The notes under the pieces: model-generated
The model's database searches: none
Told to the model about the DNA's origin: nothing
The model's input: only the letters and a program-made list of their open reading frames with translations
Assembly (NCBI RefSeq): GCF_001297705.1
Contig: NZ_LIRF01000008.1
Location: forward strand, 744,001 to 808,000
Source of the DNA: Chryseobacterium sp. ERMR1:04
GTDB taxonomy: Bacteria > Bacteroidota > Bacteroidia > Flavobacteriales > Weeksellaceae
Direction of reading: 5' to 3'
Length of the DNA stretch: 64,000 nt
Position numbers and translations under genes: made by a program
In this document: positions 1 through 9,279 of the stretch, piece by piece
Layout: each line of letters opens with the position of its first letter
Numbering within the stretch: the first letter of the stretch is position 1

Positions 1-111
1 AGATAAAGGATAGAGAATTTGTCTTTTATTGCGAATGTTGGAAATAAAGATTCTATGAATTTTTATTTTAAATATTACTTACCTTTATATCAATATAAAA
101 AATCATTTAAA

Positions 112-615
112 ATGAAAGTACAAACATTAGCATTATTGGCTGGTTGTGCATTATTTGCTGTTTCTTGCGGAACTACAAAAATGTATTCTGTAAACGCTAA
201 AAGCGGAACACAAACTGGAGGAACTGCAAAGTTTACTCAAAACGGAAACGAAGTTGTAATGAAGCTTGATGTCACCAATCTTACTCCGGGGATCCACGCT
301 GTACATATTCATGAAAAAGGTGACTGCTCTGCAGCTGATGGAACGTCTACAGGAGGACACTGGAATCCAGGAAAAGACGATCATGGTAAATGGGGAGCTG
401 AGCATTTCCACATGGGAGATATCGGGAATTTAGTGGCTAATAAAGACGGTGTTGCCACATTGACTTTCAAAACCGACAAATGGTGTCTTGGATGTACTGA
501 CGAATCTAAAAATATCATCGGAAAAGGAATGATTATTCATGCAGCAGCAGATGATTTCCATACTCAGCCTACAGGAAATGCAGGCGGAAGAGTGGGATGT
601 GTAGAAATTAAATAG
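112..615 (+). CDS. sodC: Cu,Zn superoxide dismutase, lipoprotein
   Basis: Dismutates superoxide to peroxide and oxygen in the cell envelope. The start is placed at the ATG opening a lipoprotein signal (MKVQTLALLAGC.., lipobox FAVSC with Cys about 20), giving 167 residues; an in-frame ATG-like start further upstream would put non-signal sequence in front of it. Copper ligands are visible in HIHEKGDC, GGHWNP and the late MIIHAAADD, and the zinc-site Asp in HMGDIGN. The disulfide Cys pair is KGDCSA and GRVGCVEI. An extra CLGC segment (about residue 125) is unusual for the family and may be an additional disulfide or metal site. It converges on mscS and shares a terminator with it. Confidence 0.95.
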   Translation: MKVQTLALLAGCALFAVSCGTTKMYSVNAKSGTQTGGTAKFTQNGNEVVMKLDVTNLTPGIHAVHIHEKGDCSAADGTSTGGHWNPGKDDHGKWGAEHFHMGDIGNLVANKDGVATLTFKTDKWCLGCTDESKNIIGKGMIIHAAADDFHTQPTGNAGGRVGCVEIK

Positions 616-641
616 TACAATTCTTTCAGAAAAAGGTAATA

Positions 642-678
642 AAAAAATCCGTTTCACGACTTGTGAAACGGATTTTTT
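642..678. terminator. bidirectional hairpin terminator between sodC and mscS
   Basis: Perfect 16-bp arms (AAAAAATCCGTTTCAC at 642-657, its complement at 663-678) around a 5-nt loop. A/T tracts on both flanks would serve the two convergent genes. Confidence 0.9.
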
Positions 679-689
679 GTTTTGATTTA

Positions 690-1559
690 TTATTGAAAAG
701 TATTCTTAGGAAAGTCTAAGGTCCTGATAGGATATGGGATATTGATCTCATTTTCCCGAAACTTCCTTAATATTGATTTCCTAATATTACTTCGCATCGT
801 TGGCTGTCTAAATAAATTTTTTGTATGATAAAACATTTTAAAATCTAAAGAGCTATCTCCAAAATTTTCCAGCCTTACGGAGGGGAGCGGATCTTTAAGC
901 ACGCTTTCATGTTCTAGTGCGGCCTCTACCATTAACTTCTCCAATAGCTCCAGATCTGTATCATAATGCACTCCGACCGTAATTTCAAAAGCGACCACTT
1001 CGTCATTATGAGAGAAATTCACCAGTCTATTTTTAGTTAAAACAGAATTGGGAAAAATAATACTCTTATTATCTCTGGTAAGAATCGTGGTCGTTCTCAT
1101 TTTAATTTCCTGAACCTCGCCTATAATTCCATCGAGGTCTACCACATCTCCCACTCGTATTGTCCTGTCTAACAAAATAATGATCCCCGATATAAAATCT
1201 AAAAACAAATTTTGCAGACCAAGACCTATACCTACCAAAATTACGCTTGAACCTACGAGTAATGGAGACATATCCAATCCGAGCATTTTCATGACCAGAA
1301 AGAACATAATAATTACGATCACGTAATGGAATACCTGCGAAAACGCAAACTTTTTACCTAGATCAAATCTTTCAGATTTATAAATAAGCCTTCGTATTAT
1401 TTTCGAGACAACCAATCCTATAATAAGGATCATGAACGCTCCTATTATTTCGTAGACCGTAAGATTATACTTACCCAGCGAAAATATTTTGTATTCTAAA
1501 ATCTCTTTAAATGTTACATTTACATTGTCATTTATTACGTTATTAATCTCATTCATCAT
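690..1559 (-). CDS. small-conductance mechanosensitive channel, MscS family
   Basis: A 289-residue inner-membrane channel of the MscS family that releases solutes on hypo-osmotic shock. Three hydrophobic segments are visible at about residues 35-55, 72-92 and 98-128. The third is the Gly/Ala-rich pore helix (VGIGLGLQNLFLDFISG). It is followed by the MscS beta domain (DRTIRVGDVVDLDG, IIFPNSVLTKNRLVNFS) and an alpha/beta C-terminal domain. Length is typical of the short MscS class. The first two codons are both ATG, so the exact start is uncertain by one residue. It lies head-to-tail with the protease gene on the same strand with only a short gap, so the two may be cotranscribed. Confidence 0.93.
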   Translation of the reverse strand: MMNEINNVINDNVNVTFKEILEYKIFSLGKYNLTVYEIIGAFMILIIGLVVSKIIRRLIYKSERFDLGKKFAFSQVFHYVIVIIMFFLVMKMLGLDMSPLLVGSSVILVGIGLGLQNLFLDFISGIIILLDRTIRVGDVVDLDGIIGEVQEIKMRTTTILTRDNKSIIFPNSVLTKNRLVNFSHNDEVVAFEITVGVHYDTDLELLEKLMVEAALEHESVLKDPLPSVRLENFGDSSLDFKMFYHTKNLFRQPTMRSNIRKSILRKFRENEINIPYPIRTLDFPKNTFQ

Positions 1560-1576
1560 TTGGTTTGTGTGTGTGT

Positions 1577-3706
1577 TTATTTTTTTACATTCATATCGCC
1601 TATGATATTCATTGCTTCCTGAAGGTAAGGGTCTTTCTTAAGATTTTTGATCCACATTTCAGATTTCTTCTTGAATGCTTCATCTTTTTTCTCTCTATCT
1701 ACTTCATTGGGATACAAAATAAACTGAAGACCGTTTTCAAATTTCGTTAATGCTTTGAATTTTTCAATCTGAGCTTTTCTTTGCTTCATCAAGTCATTAA
1801 ACTTATTGATGTTAAGCGTGATTGTCTCTTCTTTATCTAATTTCTCTCTCCATTGCGCAGATTCTAATAACAACTGATAGTTGGTATTTTTAGCCATTCT
1901 ATCGTTGCTTGCTTTTTCTAATGCTTTCACATCAAAATAGTTTAGTTTCTGGAAGTTGGTGCTAGGAATTTTATCCCACGCCAATGCATAATCATCATAT
2001 CGCTCTCCTATTTCAGCATAGGTAAAGAAGTCTTTCATCTGAATATCAGAAACAATACCTTTTCTCTGCGTAGACTCTCCTGTAATTCTGTAGAACTTCT
2101 GGATCGTTAATTTTAAAGAACCGAAATCATCTTCACTGTTTAAGAATCTATTTAAATCAACAAAAGTCTGAACCGTTCCTTTTCCGAAAGACTGTGGAGA
2201 ACCGATAATCATCGCTCTTCCAGTATCCTGCATTGCACCCGCCAAGATCTCTGAAGCTGAAGCCGAAAGTTCATTTTGCATAATAACAACCGGTCCTGTC
2301 CAGATTGGAGTTTCCTGTTTGTTTTTCAGCGTCTGAATTTTTCCGTTTCCGTCTTTTACCTGAACATAAGGTCCTGCATTCATGAAAAGTCCCATGATAT
2401 CACCTACTTCCGTTAGAGATCCACCACCGTTATTTCTTAGATCTAAAACAATTCCTTCGATGTTTTGAGCTTTCAGTTTAATGATCTCATTTTTAATGTC
2501 ATCAGAAGCATTTCTTCCTTTTGGATCTTCAAAATCAGCATTGAAACTTGGTAAATTAATGAAACCATATTTCTTACCGTTTGGAGAATTTACAACAATA
2601 CTTCTTGCGAAAGTATCTTCAATGGCAACTTCTTCACGGATCATTGTTACTTCTTTAGTCGTTCCGTCTTTCTTCTGAACTGTTAATGTAACCGGAGTTC
2701 CTTTTTCCCCTCTGATGTATCTTACCGCTTCCTCAGAAAGCATTCCTACCACATTTACAGCATCATCTTTTGGTTTAGATTTTACTTTTAGGATCTTATC
2801 TCCTTCTGTAAGCTGCTTCGATTTCCAAGCTGGCGCTCCGATGGTAAGAGGACCTAAATATAAATATCCTTTTTTCTCTTGGATCACTGCTCCGATTCCG
2901 ATCACTTTTCCTGTGAAAGCCATATCAAATTCTTCCTTATCTTTTGGAGAATAGTAATTGGTATGAGGATCAAAAACTTCTGTATATGCATTCATATACA
3001 CTGTGAACCAGTTCATTTTATTTCTCTTCTTAAACCTCGTAAACGTATCTTTTACAAGATCTTTTACTTCGTCCGTTGCCTTTACTTTCTTCTGTTCAGG
3101 CGTAAGAATCTGAAGTTTAATTGTATCCTGCAATTTATATTTCTGTACAGAATCTTTTTTCTCTTTTTGAGCAAGTTCTTTGCTGTTTAAAGATTCAATT
3201 TCCTGAAGAATATTGTATTTAATGAACTTTTTCCATTCATTATACTGATCTTGCTTAGAAGCTGGTGCTTTTTTAAGTTTATTTTCTAAAACCAAACTCT
3301 CATCTTCTTCAAGGTTGATTGGCTTACTGAAAATATCCTGAGTTAATTTATCAATCTCATCAACCCTTTGAAAAAGTCTGTCCGTCGTTAATTTATAGAA
3401 CGTAAGATCACCGATATTCAGATAATCATCAAGCTTTGTTTCGTGCTTGCTGAATTCATCCATATCAGATTGCAGGAAATATCTTTTTCCCGGATCTATC
3501 ATCTCAAAATATTGTTTGTAAACATCCTTAGAATAAGCATCATTAATAGCTTTTGGGCTGTAATGTAGATAAGAAAGAGTGTTCTTTACGCTCACCATTA
3601 TCGTCTGCATCTTTTCATCATCATTTTTAGGTGAGTTGAAACAAAACATTAGACTTGTTAATGGAATTAGGAGTAAAAATTTATTTAGCTTGAAATTTTT
3701 CCACAT
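1577..3706 (-). CDS. prc: tail-specific (carboxy-terminal processing) protease, S41 family
   Basis: A 709-residue periplasmic protease of the Prc/Tsp type that degrades or trims proteins from their C terminus. Residues 1-25 form a signal sequence. A long helical N-terminal domain follows, then a PDZ domain (about 260-340, with EAVRYIRGEKGTPVTLTV) and the S41 core. The catalytic Ser lies in NELSASASEI (about 483) and the Lys in SFGKGTVQ (about 506), with the LDLRNNGGGSL substrate-site motif before them. The C-terminal helical domain is that of Prc rather than the shorter CtpA proteins. A Cys in the signal (LMFCFN) is not a convincing lipobox. Confidence 0.95.
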   Translation of the reverse strand: MWKNFKLNKFLLLIPLTSLMFCFNSPKNDDEKMQTIMVSVKNTLSYLHYSPKAINDAYSKDVYKQYFEMIDPGKRYFLQSDMDEFSKHETKLDDYLNIGDLTFYKLTTDRLFQRVDEIDKLTQDIFSKPINLEEDESLVLENKLKKAPASKQDQYNEWKKFIKYNILQEIESLNSKELAQKEKKDSVQKYKLQDTIKLQILTPEQKKVKATDEVKDLVKDTFTRFKKRNKMNWFTVYMNAYTEVFDPHTNYYSPKDKEEFDMAFTGKVIGIGAVIQEKKGYLYLGPLTIGAPAWKSKQLTEGDKILKVKSKPKDDAVNVVGMLSEEAVRYIRGEKGTPVTLTVQKKDGTTKEVTMIREEVAIEDTFARSIVVNSPNGKKYGFINLPSFNADFEDPKGRNASDDIKNEIIKLKAQNIEGIVLDLRNNGGGSLTEVGDIMGLFMNAGPYVQVKDGNGKIQTLKNKQETPIWTGPVVIMQNELSASASEILAGAMQDTGRAMIIGSPQSFGKGTVQTFVDLNRFLNSEDDFGSLKLTIQKFYRITGESTQRKGIVSDIQMKDFFTYAEIGERYDDYALAWDKIPSTNFQKLNYFDVKALEKASNDRMAKNTNYQLLLESAQWREKLDKEETITLNINKFNDLMKQRKAQIEKFKALTKFENGLQFILYPNEVDREKKDEAFKKKSEMWIKNLKKDPYLQEAMNIIGDMNVKK

Positions 3707-3820
3707 AAATCTGTAATGTATTTTATTAATTTTTTAAAAAGTATTTTAATTAGTAGTAATTTTTAAATTACTGTTACAAACTATCAAATTTAATACCTTA
3801 TTTATAAATATCAGATAGTT

Positions 3821-4267
3821 TTAAGAGTTTTTATTATTAGAAGTATGCTGCTTTATTTTTCGATCTTCAATTAATGTCAAAATATACAGAGGAAAGAATG
3901 AAACGATGATTCTCAAAGCTTCTCCAAATTTATACTCATAATATTTTCCGCCATCGATACAGAAAAAGCAGACTGAGATAAAAATCACTAAAAAACTGCA
4001 AGAATAAGTAATATGATAATCAGAATTTTTATTAGCAGCATAAATAACATAGGTGAAACTAAAACCCAGATAACTGAACATCATAAAACAAGTCGTAAGT
4101 ATACTCATTTCTCCTTCAAAGTCGAGAAAATCAAGACTGCTCAAACCAATTAAAATTAAAGCTCCCAAGAGAAAATTTGCCAAAGATCTCTTTCTTTTCC
4201 ATGAATAAATAAGGATTATTATAGTGATTAATAAAACTGAAAATTGAAAAAAATTAATATTCATCAT
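3821..4267 (-). CDS. small four-helix membrane protein, unknown function (tandem copy 2)
   Basis: A 148-residue protein that is almost entirely hydrophobic, with four to five membrane segments and a charged C-terminal tail (EDRKIKQHTSNNKNS). No known family was recognised. Its coding end of the neighbour overlaps this start (ATG/TGA overlap), so the two are translationally coupled. It shares with that neighbour a CIDGGKY / SMDGVKY element followed by a helix containing FPLY or LPLY, which suggests that the two are diverged duplicates. The second Met three bases downstream is an equally good start. Base composition is more AT-rich than the flanking housekeeping genes. Confidence 0.6.
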   Translation of the reverse strand: MMNINFFQFSVLLITIIILIYSWKRKRSLANFLLGALILIGLSSLDFLDFEGEMSILTTCFMMFSYLGFSFTYVIYAANKNSDYHITYSCSFLVIFISVCFFCIDGGKYYEYKFGEALRIIVSFFPLYILTLIEDRKIKQHTSNNKNS

Positions 4268-4683
4268 ACCCTTTTTTTATACAAAAGATAGTAGATATAA
4301 ACGTAGAGAGGTAGGAATGCAATGAGAATATTTCCTACTATAAGAAATGCATATTTCACTCCATCCATTGACGTAAAAATAAACACTAACATTGCAGAAA
4401 TTATTGGAAAAAAGAAAAAATATTCCCTACGATTTTGTGGCTTTATCAATAATATGATCAAACTGATTATATTAAAAACAATATAGCCTATAAAATTTAA
4501 CATACATAGCAATATATCTCCTTGGGAAGATTTTGATGACCATCTTTCAACATTAATTAAAAGTGGAATTATAAATAATCCTAAAAGAAAGCTCGATATT
4601 ATTTTGCTGCTTATCTCTCCTTTTACAATTATTGGAAGGGCCAGTAAGCTTAAAATTATTACTACAGAAATTAGAATACCCAT
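4264..4683 (-). CDS. small four-helix membrane protein, unknown function (tandem copy 1)
   Basis: A 139-residue integral membrane protein with about four hydrophobic segments and a basic end (YKKRV). No family was recognised. It is the upstream gene of a coupled pair with the adjacent membrane protein, with which it shares the DGxKY motif and a following LPLY helix. About 100 bases of non-coding sequence separate its start from surE on the other strand, so both may be served by that short divergent region. Function cannot be inferred from context. Confidence 0.6.
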   Translation of the reverse strand: MGILISVVIILSLLALPIIVKGEISSKIISSFLLGLFIIPLLINVERWSSKSSQGDILLCMLNFIGYIVFNIISLIILLIKPQNRREYFFFFPIISAMLVFIFTSMDGVKYAFLIVGNILIAFLPLYVYIYYLLYKKRV

Positions 4684-4784
4684 TGAGTGAATTTATTTGG
4701 AATTAGTTTATGCAAAAATGAACAAAAGTGATCAAAGTTCAAATAATATTTAAAATCGAAGTTTTTAAAGAAAGTCTTTTATCC

Positions 4785-4792
4785 TATATTTG
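4785..4792 (+). promoter_or_regulatory. -7 promoter element for surE
   Basis: TATATTTG matches the Bacteroidetes -7 consensus TAnnTTTG exactly and lies 18 bases before the surE ATG. No convincing -33 TTG is seen. Confidence 0.5.
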
Positions 4793-4810
4793 TTAAAATT
4801 AAAATATAAT

Positions 4811-5581
4811 ATGGAAAGACCTCTTATTCTGGTTACTAATGATGATGGAATTACAGCACCTGGTATCAGAAATCTTATCAGTTTTATGAACGAAATCGGA
4901 GAAGTTGTTGTTGTAGCGCCCAATTCTCCTCAAAGCGGAAAAGGACACGCTATTACCATTAATTCTACCTTAAGTTACGAAGAAGTAACCTTAGACGGCC
5001 CACAAACAGACTTTTCTTGTAGTGGAACTCCCGTTGACTGTGTGAAAATGGCTCTTGATAAAATCATGACAAGAAGACCGGATATCGTAGTTTCAGGAAT
5101 CAATCATGGAGCAAATTCTTCAATTAATGTAATCTATTCCGGAACAATGTCTGCAGCGGTAGAAGCTGGTGTGGAAGGCATTCCTGCAATCGGATTTTCA
5201 TTGCTTGATTTCAGTTGGGAAGCCGATTTTTCTCAAGCTAAAGAATTTATTCAAAATATCGTTAGAAGAACATTGGAAAACCCAATGCCAAAAGGAATTG
5301 TATTAAATGTAAACATTCCGAAACTTCCTGCAGGAGAAATCAAAGGGATTAAAGTTTGTAAACAAGCTAACGCAAAATGGGAAGAAAGTTTTGACGAAAG
5401 AGTAAGCCCACACGGAAAAAAATATTACTGGCTAACAGGATATTTCAATAATATGGATAAATCTGAGGATGCTGATGAAACAGCTTTGGCTGCCGGATAC
5501 ATCTCCATTGTTCCTGTAAAATTTGATATGACCGCCTACGAATACATTAAAACGTTGGAAGAAGTCATGAAATTTGATTAA
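4811..5581 (+). CDS. surE: 5'/3'-nucleotidase SurE
   Basis: Metal-dependent phosphatase acting on nucleoside 5'- and 3'-monophosphates; it salvages nucleotides and is linked to stationary-phase survival in other bacteria. The 256-residue protein starts at MERPLILVTNDDG, where the two Asp residues bind the metal. Other family motifs are VVAPNSPQSGKGHAIT (Ser ligand), CSGTPVDCVK, SGINHGANSSINVIYSGTMSAA and the C-terminal DETALAAGYISIVPVK. The ATG immediately after the -7 element was chosen over an upstream in-frame TTG-type start, because the family begins just before the NDDG motif. Confidence 0.96.
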   Translation: MERPLILVTNDDGITAPGIRNLISFMNEIGEVVVVAPNSPQSGKGHAITINSTLSYEEVTLDGPQTDFSCSGTPVDCVKMALDKIMTRRPDIVVSGINHGANSSINVIYSGTMSAAVEAGVEGIPAIGFSLLDFSWEADFSQAKEFIQNIVRRTLENPMPKGIVLNVNIPKLPAGEIKGIKVCKQANAKWEESFDERVSPHGKKYYWLTGYFNNMDKSEDADETALAAGYISIVPVKFDMTAYEYIKTLEEVMKFD

Positions 5582-5589
5582 AATAAACC

Positions 5590-5615
5590 TAAGGCGTAAA
5601 TTATTTTACGCCTTA
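5590..5615. terminator. hairpin after surE
   Basis: Arms TAAGGCGTAAA and TTTACGCCTTA (11 bp, perfect) with a 4-nt loop nine bases after the surE stop. The following T tract is short. Confidence 0.65.
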
Positions 5616-5762
5616 TTTCATACATCCCTTTTATTCAGAAAAAAGGTAATCTAAGACTTTGAAACAATCAAAATTTACTCATAATAAATTCACAAAGTCC
5701 CTTTTCTTCTTATTTTCATTAAATCTTTTTCTTAAATTTATTCTTATTAATTTATCCAAATT

Positions 5763-6803
5763 ATGAGAATAGAATATGATATCAAACTGGGTTTTAAAGA
5801 TGTAATGTTTCGCCCAAAGCGTTCTACCTTAAAATCCCGTTCAGAAGTGAGCCTAGAGAGAGAATTTACGTTCAAACATACCCAAAAGAAATGGCAGGGA
5901 ACTCCCATTATCGCTGCAAATATGGATACGGTGGGAACTTTTGAAATGGCGGTAGAATTAGCAAAAGATAAAATTATTACAGCCATCCACAAACATTATT
6001 CTGTTGAAGAATGGAGTACCTTTTTAAATAGTCAGCCCGAAAGTATTCATCAATATATTGCCTTAAGCACCGGAACCGGAAAAGCGGATGAAGAAAAGCT
6101 GAAACAGATCATTGGAAAGCACCCTAAAATCGAGTTTTTATGCATTGATGTAGCCAATGGTTATTCCGAGCATTTTGTGGACTTTGTAAAGAATGCAAGA
6201 GCTAATTTTCCTGATAAGATCATTATCGCAGGGAATGTAGTAACCGGTGAGATGGTAGAAGAGCTTCTTTTGGTAGGTGCAGATATCATTAAAGTAGGAA
6301 TCGGACCAGGTTCTGTGTGTACAACGCGTGTAAAAACCGGAGTTGGATATCCTCAGCTATCTGCCATTATTGAATGTTCTGATGCTGCTCACGGTTTGGG
6401 TGGACATATCATTGCAGATGGAGGCTGTAAAGTTCCTGGAGATGTTGCTAAAGCCTTTGGTGGCGGTGCAGATTTTGTGATGCTTGGCGGAATGTTTGCC
6501 GGTCATGATGAAAGCGGCGGCGAAATTATAGAAGAAAATGGTAAAAAATACCGAACTTTTTACGGAATGAGTTCAAAAACAGCAATGGATAAACACTCAG
6601 GTGGGGTTGCTGAATACAGAGCTTCAGAAGGAAAAACAGTAAAAGTAGCGTATAAAGGTCCGGTTTCAGAGACGGTAAAAGATATTCTAGGAGGTGTACG
6701 TTCAACATGTACTTATGTGGGAGCATCGAAGCTGAAGGAATTGTCAAAAAGAACGACTTTTATTAGAGTTCAGGAACAGGAGAATCAGGTTTTTAAAGAC
6801 TGA
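5763..6803 (+). CDS. guaC: GMP reductase
   Basis: Converts GMP to IMP with NADPH and ammonia release, returning guanine nucleotides to the adenine branch. The 346-residue TIM-barrel protein has the IMPDH/GMPR phosphate-binding loop GIGPGSVCTTR, with the catalytic Cys near residue 186, plus IAANMDTVG and ADGGCKVPGDVAKA. It lacks the CBS insert of IMP dehydrogenase, and its length fits the GuaC1 type. The YGMSSKTAM flap and GPVSETVKDILGGVRS are also typical. It converges on fabG across a shared terminator. Confidence 0.95.
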   Translation: MRIEYDIKLGFKDVMFRPKRSTLKSRSEVSLEREFTFKHTQKKWQGTPIIAANMDTVGTFEMAVELAKDKIITAIHKHYSVEEWSTFLNSQPESIHQYIALSTGTGKADEEKLKQIIGKHPKIEFLCIDVANGYSEHFVDFVKNARANFPDKIIIAGNVVTGEMVEELLLVGADIIKVGIGPGSVCTTRVKTGVGYPQLSAIIECSDAAHGLGGHIIADGGCKVPGDVAKAFGGGADFVMLGGMFAGHDESGGEIIEENGKKYRTFYGMSSKTAMDKHSGGVAEYRASEGKTVKVAYKGPVSETVKDILGGVRSTCTYVGASKLKELSKRTTFIRVQEQENQVFKD

Positions 6804-6818
6804 TTTTTTAGAAATAAC

Positions 6819-6845
6819 AAAAGCCGTTCAGACTGAACGGCTTTT
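6819..6845. terminator. bidirectional hairpin terminator between guaC and fabG
   Basis: AAAAGCCGTTC and GAACGGCTTTT form an 11-bp stem around AGACT, with T-rich sequence on both outgoing sides. Confidence 0.88.
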
Positions 6846-6869
6846 TATATATTTTTAAGGTAGAGCTTC

Positions 6870-7616
6870 TTATGGCATTAGCATTCCTCCATCAATATTC
6901 AATGTTTGACCTGTAACATACGCAGACATATCACTTGCGAAGAAAACACATGCATTCGCAATATCTTCGGGTTGTCCACCTCTTTTTAATGGAATCCCAT
7001 CTCTCCAAGCCTGTACTGCTTTTTCATCTAAAGCTGCCGTCATTTCAGTTTCAATAAAACCTGGTGCAACAGCGTTACAACGAATATTTCTTGAACCTAA
7101 TTCCAACGCTACAGATTTTGTAAACCCAATAACTCCCGCTTTAGTAGCTGCATAGTTTGCCTGTCCTGCATTTCCTTTAATACCCACAACAGAACTCATA
7201 TTGATAATAGAACCGGATTTTGCCTTCATCATCGGCTTAATAACCGCCTTTGTAAGGTTGAATACTGAATCTAAGTTTACTTTGATAACACTGTCCCAAT
7301 CGTCTTTTGACATTCTCATTAATAGCCCATCTTTGGTAATTCCTGCATTGTTAACAAGAATATCAATTTTACCAAACTCAGCCATTACATCATCTACTAA
7401 TTTTTGAGCCGCATCGTAATCTGATGCATCAGATTGGTACCCTTTAATTTGAGTTACAGAACTTAAAGTCTCTTCTAATTCCTTTGCTTTATCTACAGAA
7501 CCAGCGTAAGTGAATGCTACTTTTGCCCCCTGTTGAGCAAACATTTCTGCAATTCCTCTCCCGATTCCTCTCGTAGCTCCGGTAATTAGTGCTACCTTTC
7601 CTTCTAATAGTTTCAT
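6870..7616 (-). CDS. fabG: 3-oxoacyl-ACP reductase
   Basis: NADPH-dependent reduction of beta-ketoacyl-ACP in fatty acid elongation. The 248-residue classical short-chain dehydrogenase has the cofactor loop TGATRGIGRG (13-22), NNAG (89-92) and the Ser141/142-Tyr155-Lys159 catalytic set in NMSSVVGIKGNAGQANYAATK. The FabG-type C terminus (ASDMSAYVTGQTLNIDGGM) separates it from the other SDR in this window, which lacks that ending. It stands alone here, away from a fab operon, with a shared terminator downstream. Confidence 0.93.
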   Translation of the reverse strand: MKLLEGKVALITGATRGIGRGIAEMFAQQGAKVAFTYAGSVDKAKELEETLSSVTQIKGYQSDASDYDAAQKLVDDVMAEFGKIDILVNNAGITKDGLLMRMSKDDWDSVIKVNLDSVFNLTKAVIKPMMKAKSGSIINMSSVVGIKGNAGQANYAATKAGVIGFTKSVALELGSRNIRCNAVAPGFIETEMTAALDEKAVQAWRDGIPLKRGGQPEDIANACVFFASDMSAYVTGQTLNIDGGMLMP

Positions 7617-7792
7617 ATCTATGACAATTATTTTTTCCTTTAATGAATTAGCTTATTGTGTTTTGGCTAATTTAATATATTTAATTTTATCTAAATTAAA
7701 TGGTGCGCAAAGATATTATAAATTGTTATTCAATGCATTTTAAACTATTATTTTAATAAAAAATTAAGACTGTTTTTTGTCATGTATACAGG

Positions 7793-9271
7793 TTAATCTA
7801 ATAGTATTTTATTTTCTGAGGATGAAAAGCTTAAGTATTCTGTGGTTTTATCTTTGGTAAGTTTCAACCCTTTTCTATCGGCGGAATATTTATCGTAAAT
7901 AACGTCTTTCAACGGTTCATTTTTTAGGTTTGTAACCCCGAATTTATCTCCTTTCTGTACCACTACTTCATTTCCGGAAGTGAAAGTAACAATATCATCA
8001 TACATAAATGCAATGATTTGTTTTCCTTCCTCATCCACCATTCCGTAAAGGTTTTCGCTGTTTTTACAGATGACAGCCGGATAAGACTGAAACGGCTTTA
8101 TAGCAGCCACATCTTTAAGTGGAGTGTAAGATTTATCTTTGGGAGAAAAGGTATAGAAAGTATCTCCTTTTTTAACAATTAAATTATTAAAAAACACTTT
8201 TTCTATCTGATAATCTTCTTCTAAAACGCTCTTTAAATCTTTATCTAAAAGCTTCTCTTCACCATCTTTACTTACATACAAATAATTTTCACCTCTTAAT
8301 TTAAAAGCTTCTATTACATCATATTCTTTAGGAAGAACAACTTCACCGTTGGTGCGAATAACCGCTATTTTAGGATTTTTATCGTCTTTCAAAGACTTAA
8401 ACATTCCATTAAACAAGTGGCTTACAAACTCAAAATCGGTAGGATAAGATTTTTTTTCTGCTTTCGAAAAAATACTTGCTTTATTATCTTTTACCAGGTA
8501 AATATATTCTCTTCCTACAAAAGCCTGATCGTAGATTTCATCTTCCAAAACCTTTTCATTTTCATCTATGATTCCATATTTATTTTTGGCTTCATTTTTT
8601 GTAATAATGAAAGGATATCCGTTGATATCTTCAACATAATGATCAGAAAATGTACTTATTGTTTTTCCGTTATTATCCAGAACTTCGCCACTTCTAGCAC
8701 CTGTCATAAGGTAAACCCTTCCTTTATAAAAACGAAGATTATCCTTAAATTCTCTATCGGAAACCTGCTGCCCATCAAAATTATAGATGACCCAGTTCTT
8801 ATCTTTTTTTACAAAAAATCTGTTTTCACTGGCAAATTGTATGTCATCAAAGAAAGGAATGATTTCCTTTCCGTTAAAATCAAAAACAGCCACTTTCCCA
8901 CTTTTAGAATAGATTAGTTTATCTTTATTCTCCCAGGTTCTGAATTTAAAATTATCAAGAGGAATTAGTTCTTTTCCATTAACATCAATTAAAGCCGTCT
9001 GTCCTTTAGCCTCTCCTTCTTTTACCTTTAAGATAAATCTATCTTTCCATAAATGGGTGATCTCATTTTTATACGGATAAGTAAACGTAATGGTACCTAA
9101 AGAATCAACAATACCTGATTTTCCAGTTTCCTGATCGACGATTATTCCATATCCTTTTGAATAAGACTGGACTTCTTTACCCAGCTTTTTGGATAACAGA
9201 ATATTAGTGTATTGATCCGTTTGTTGTGCTATACAAAGCGATGAAAACAATACGAAAACTAGATTTTTCAA
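7793..9271 (-). CDS. WG-repeat secreted protein
   Basis: A 492-residue protein with a short signal peptide (MKNLVFVLFSSLCIAQ). Repeated motifs of the WG/beta-repeat type follow: GIVDSLGTITFTYPY, VAVFDFNGKEIIPFFDD, YGIIDENEKVLEDEIYD, YGMVDEEGKQIIAFMYDD and KFGVTNLKNEPLKDVIYDKY. Each has a hydrophobic strand, a D-x-x-G-K turn and an I-x-x-x-Y-D strand. Proteins of this class are common in Bacteroidetes and are thought to be extracytoplasmic binding or scaffold proteins; no specific role is established. The gene ends beside rsmI on the same strand with eight bases between them. Confidence 0.85.
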   Translation of the reverse strand: MKNLVFVLFSSLCIAQQTDQYTNILLSKKLGKEVQSYSKGYGIIVDQETGKSGIVDSLGTITFTYPYKNEITHLWKDRFILKVKEGEAKGQTALIDVNGKELIPLDNFKFRTWENKDKLIYSKSGKVAVFDFNGKEIIPFFDDIQFASENRFFVKKDKNWVIYNFDGQQVSDREFKDNLRFYKGRVYLMTGARSGEVLDNNGKTISTFSDHYVEDINGYPFIITKNEAKNKYGIIDENEKVLEDEIYDQAFVGREYIYLVKDNKASIFSKAEKKSYPTDFEFVSHLFNGMFKSLKDDKNPKIAVIRTNGEVVLPKEYDVIEAFKLRGENYLYVSKDGEEKLLDKDLKSVLEEDYQIEKVFFNNLIVKKGDTFYTFSPKDKSYTPLKDVAAIKPFQSYPAVICKNSENLYGMVDEEGKQIIAFMYDDIVTFTSGNEVVVQKGDKFGVTNLKNEPLKDVIYDKYSADRKGLKLTKDKTTEYLSFSSSENKILLD

Positions 9272-9279
9272 TTAAAGAT

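Noticed and set aside
19..111. Longer N terminus for sodC
   Set aside because: It would put 31 non-signal residues before a clear lipoprotein signal peptide.
2481..3190. Reading frames opposite the protease gene
   Set aside because: They are antisense shadows of the conserved protease; their sequences show no family features.
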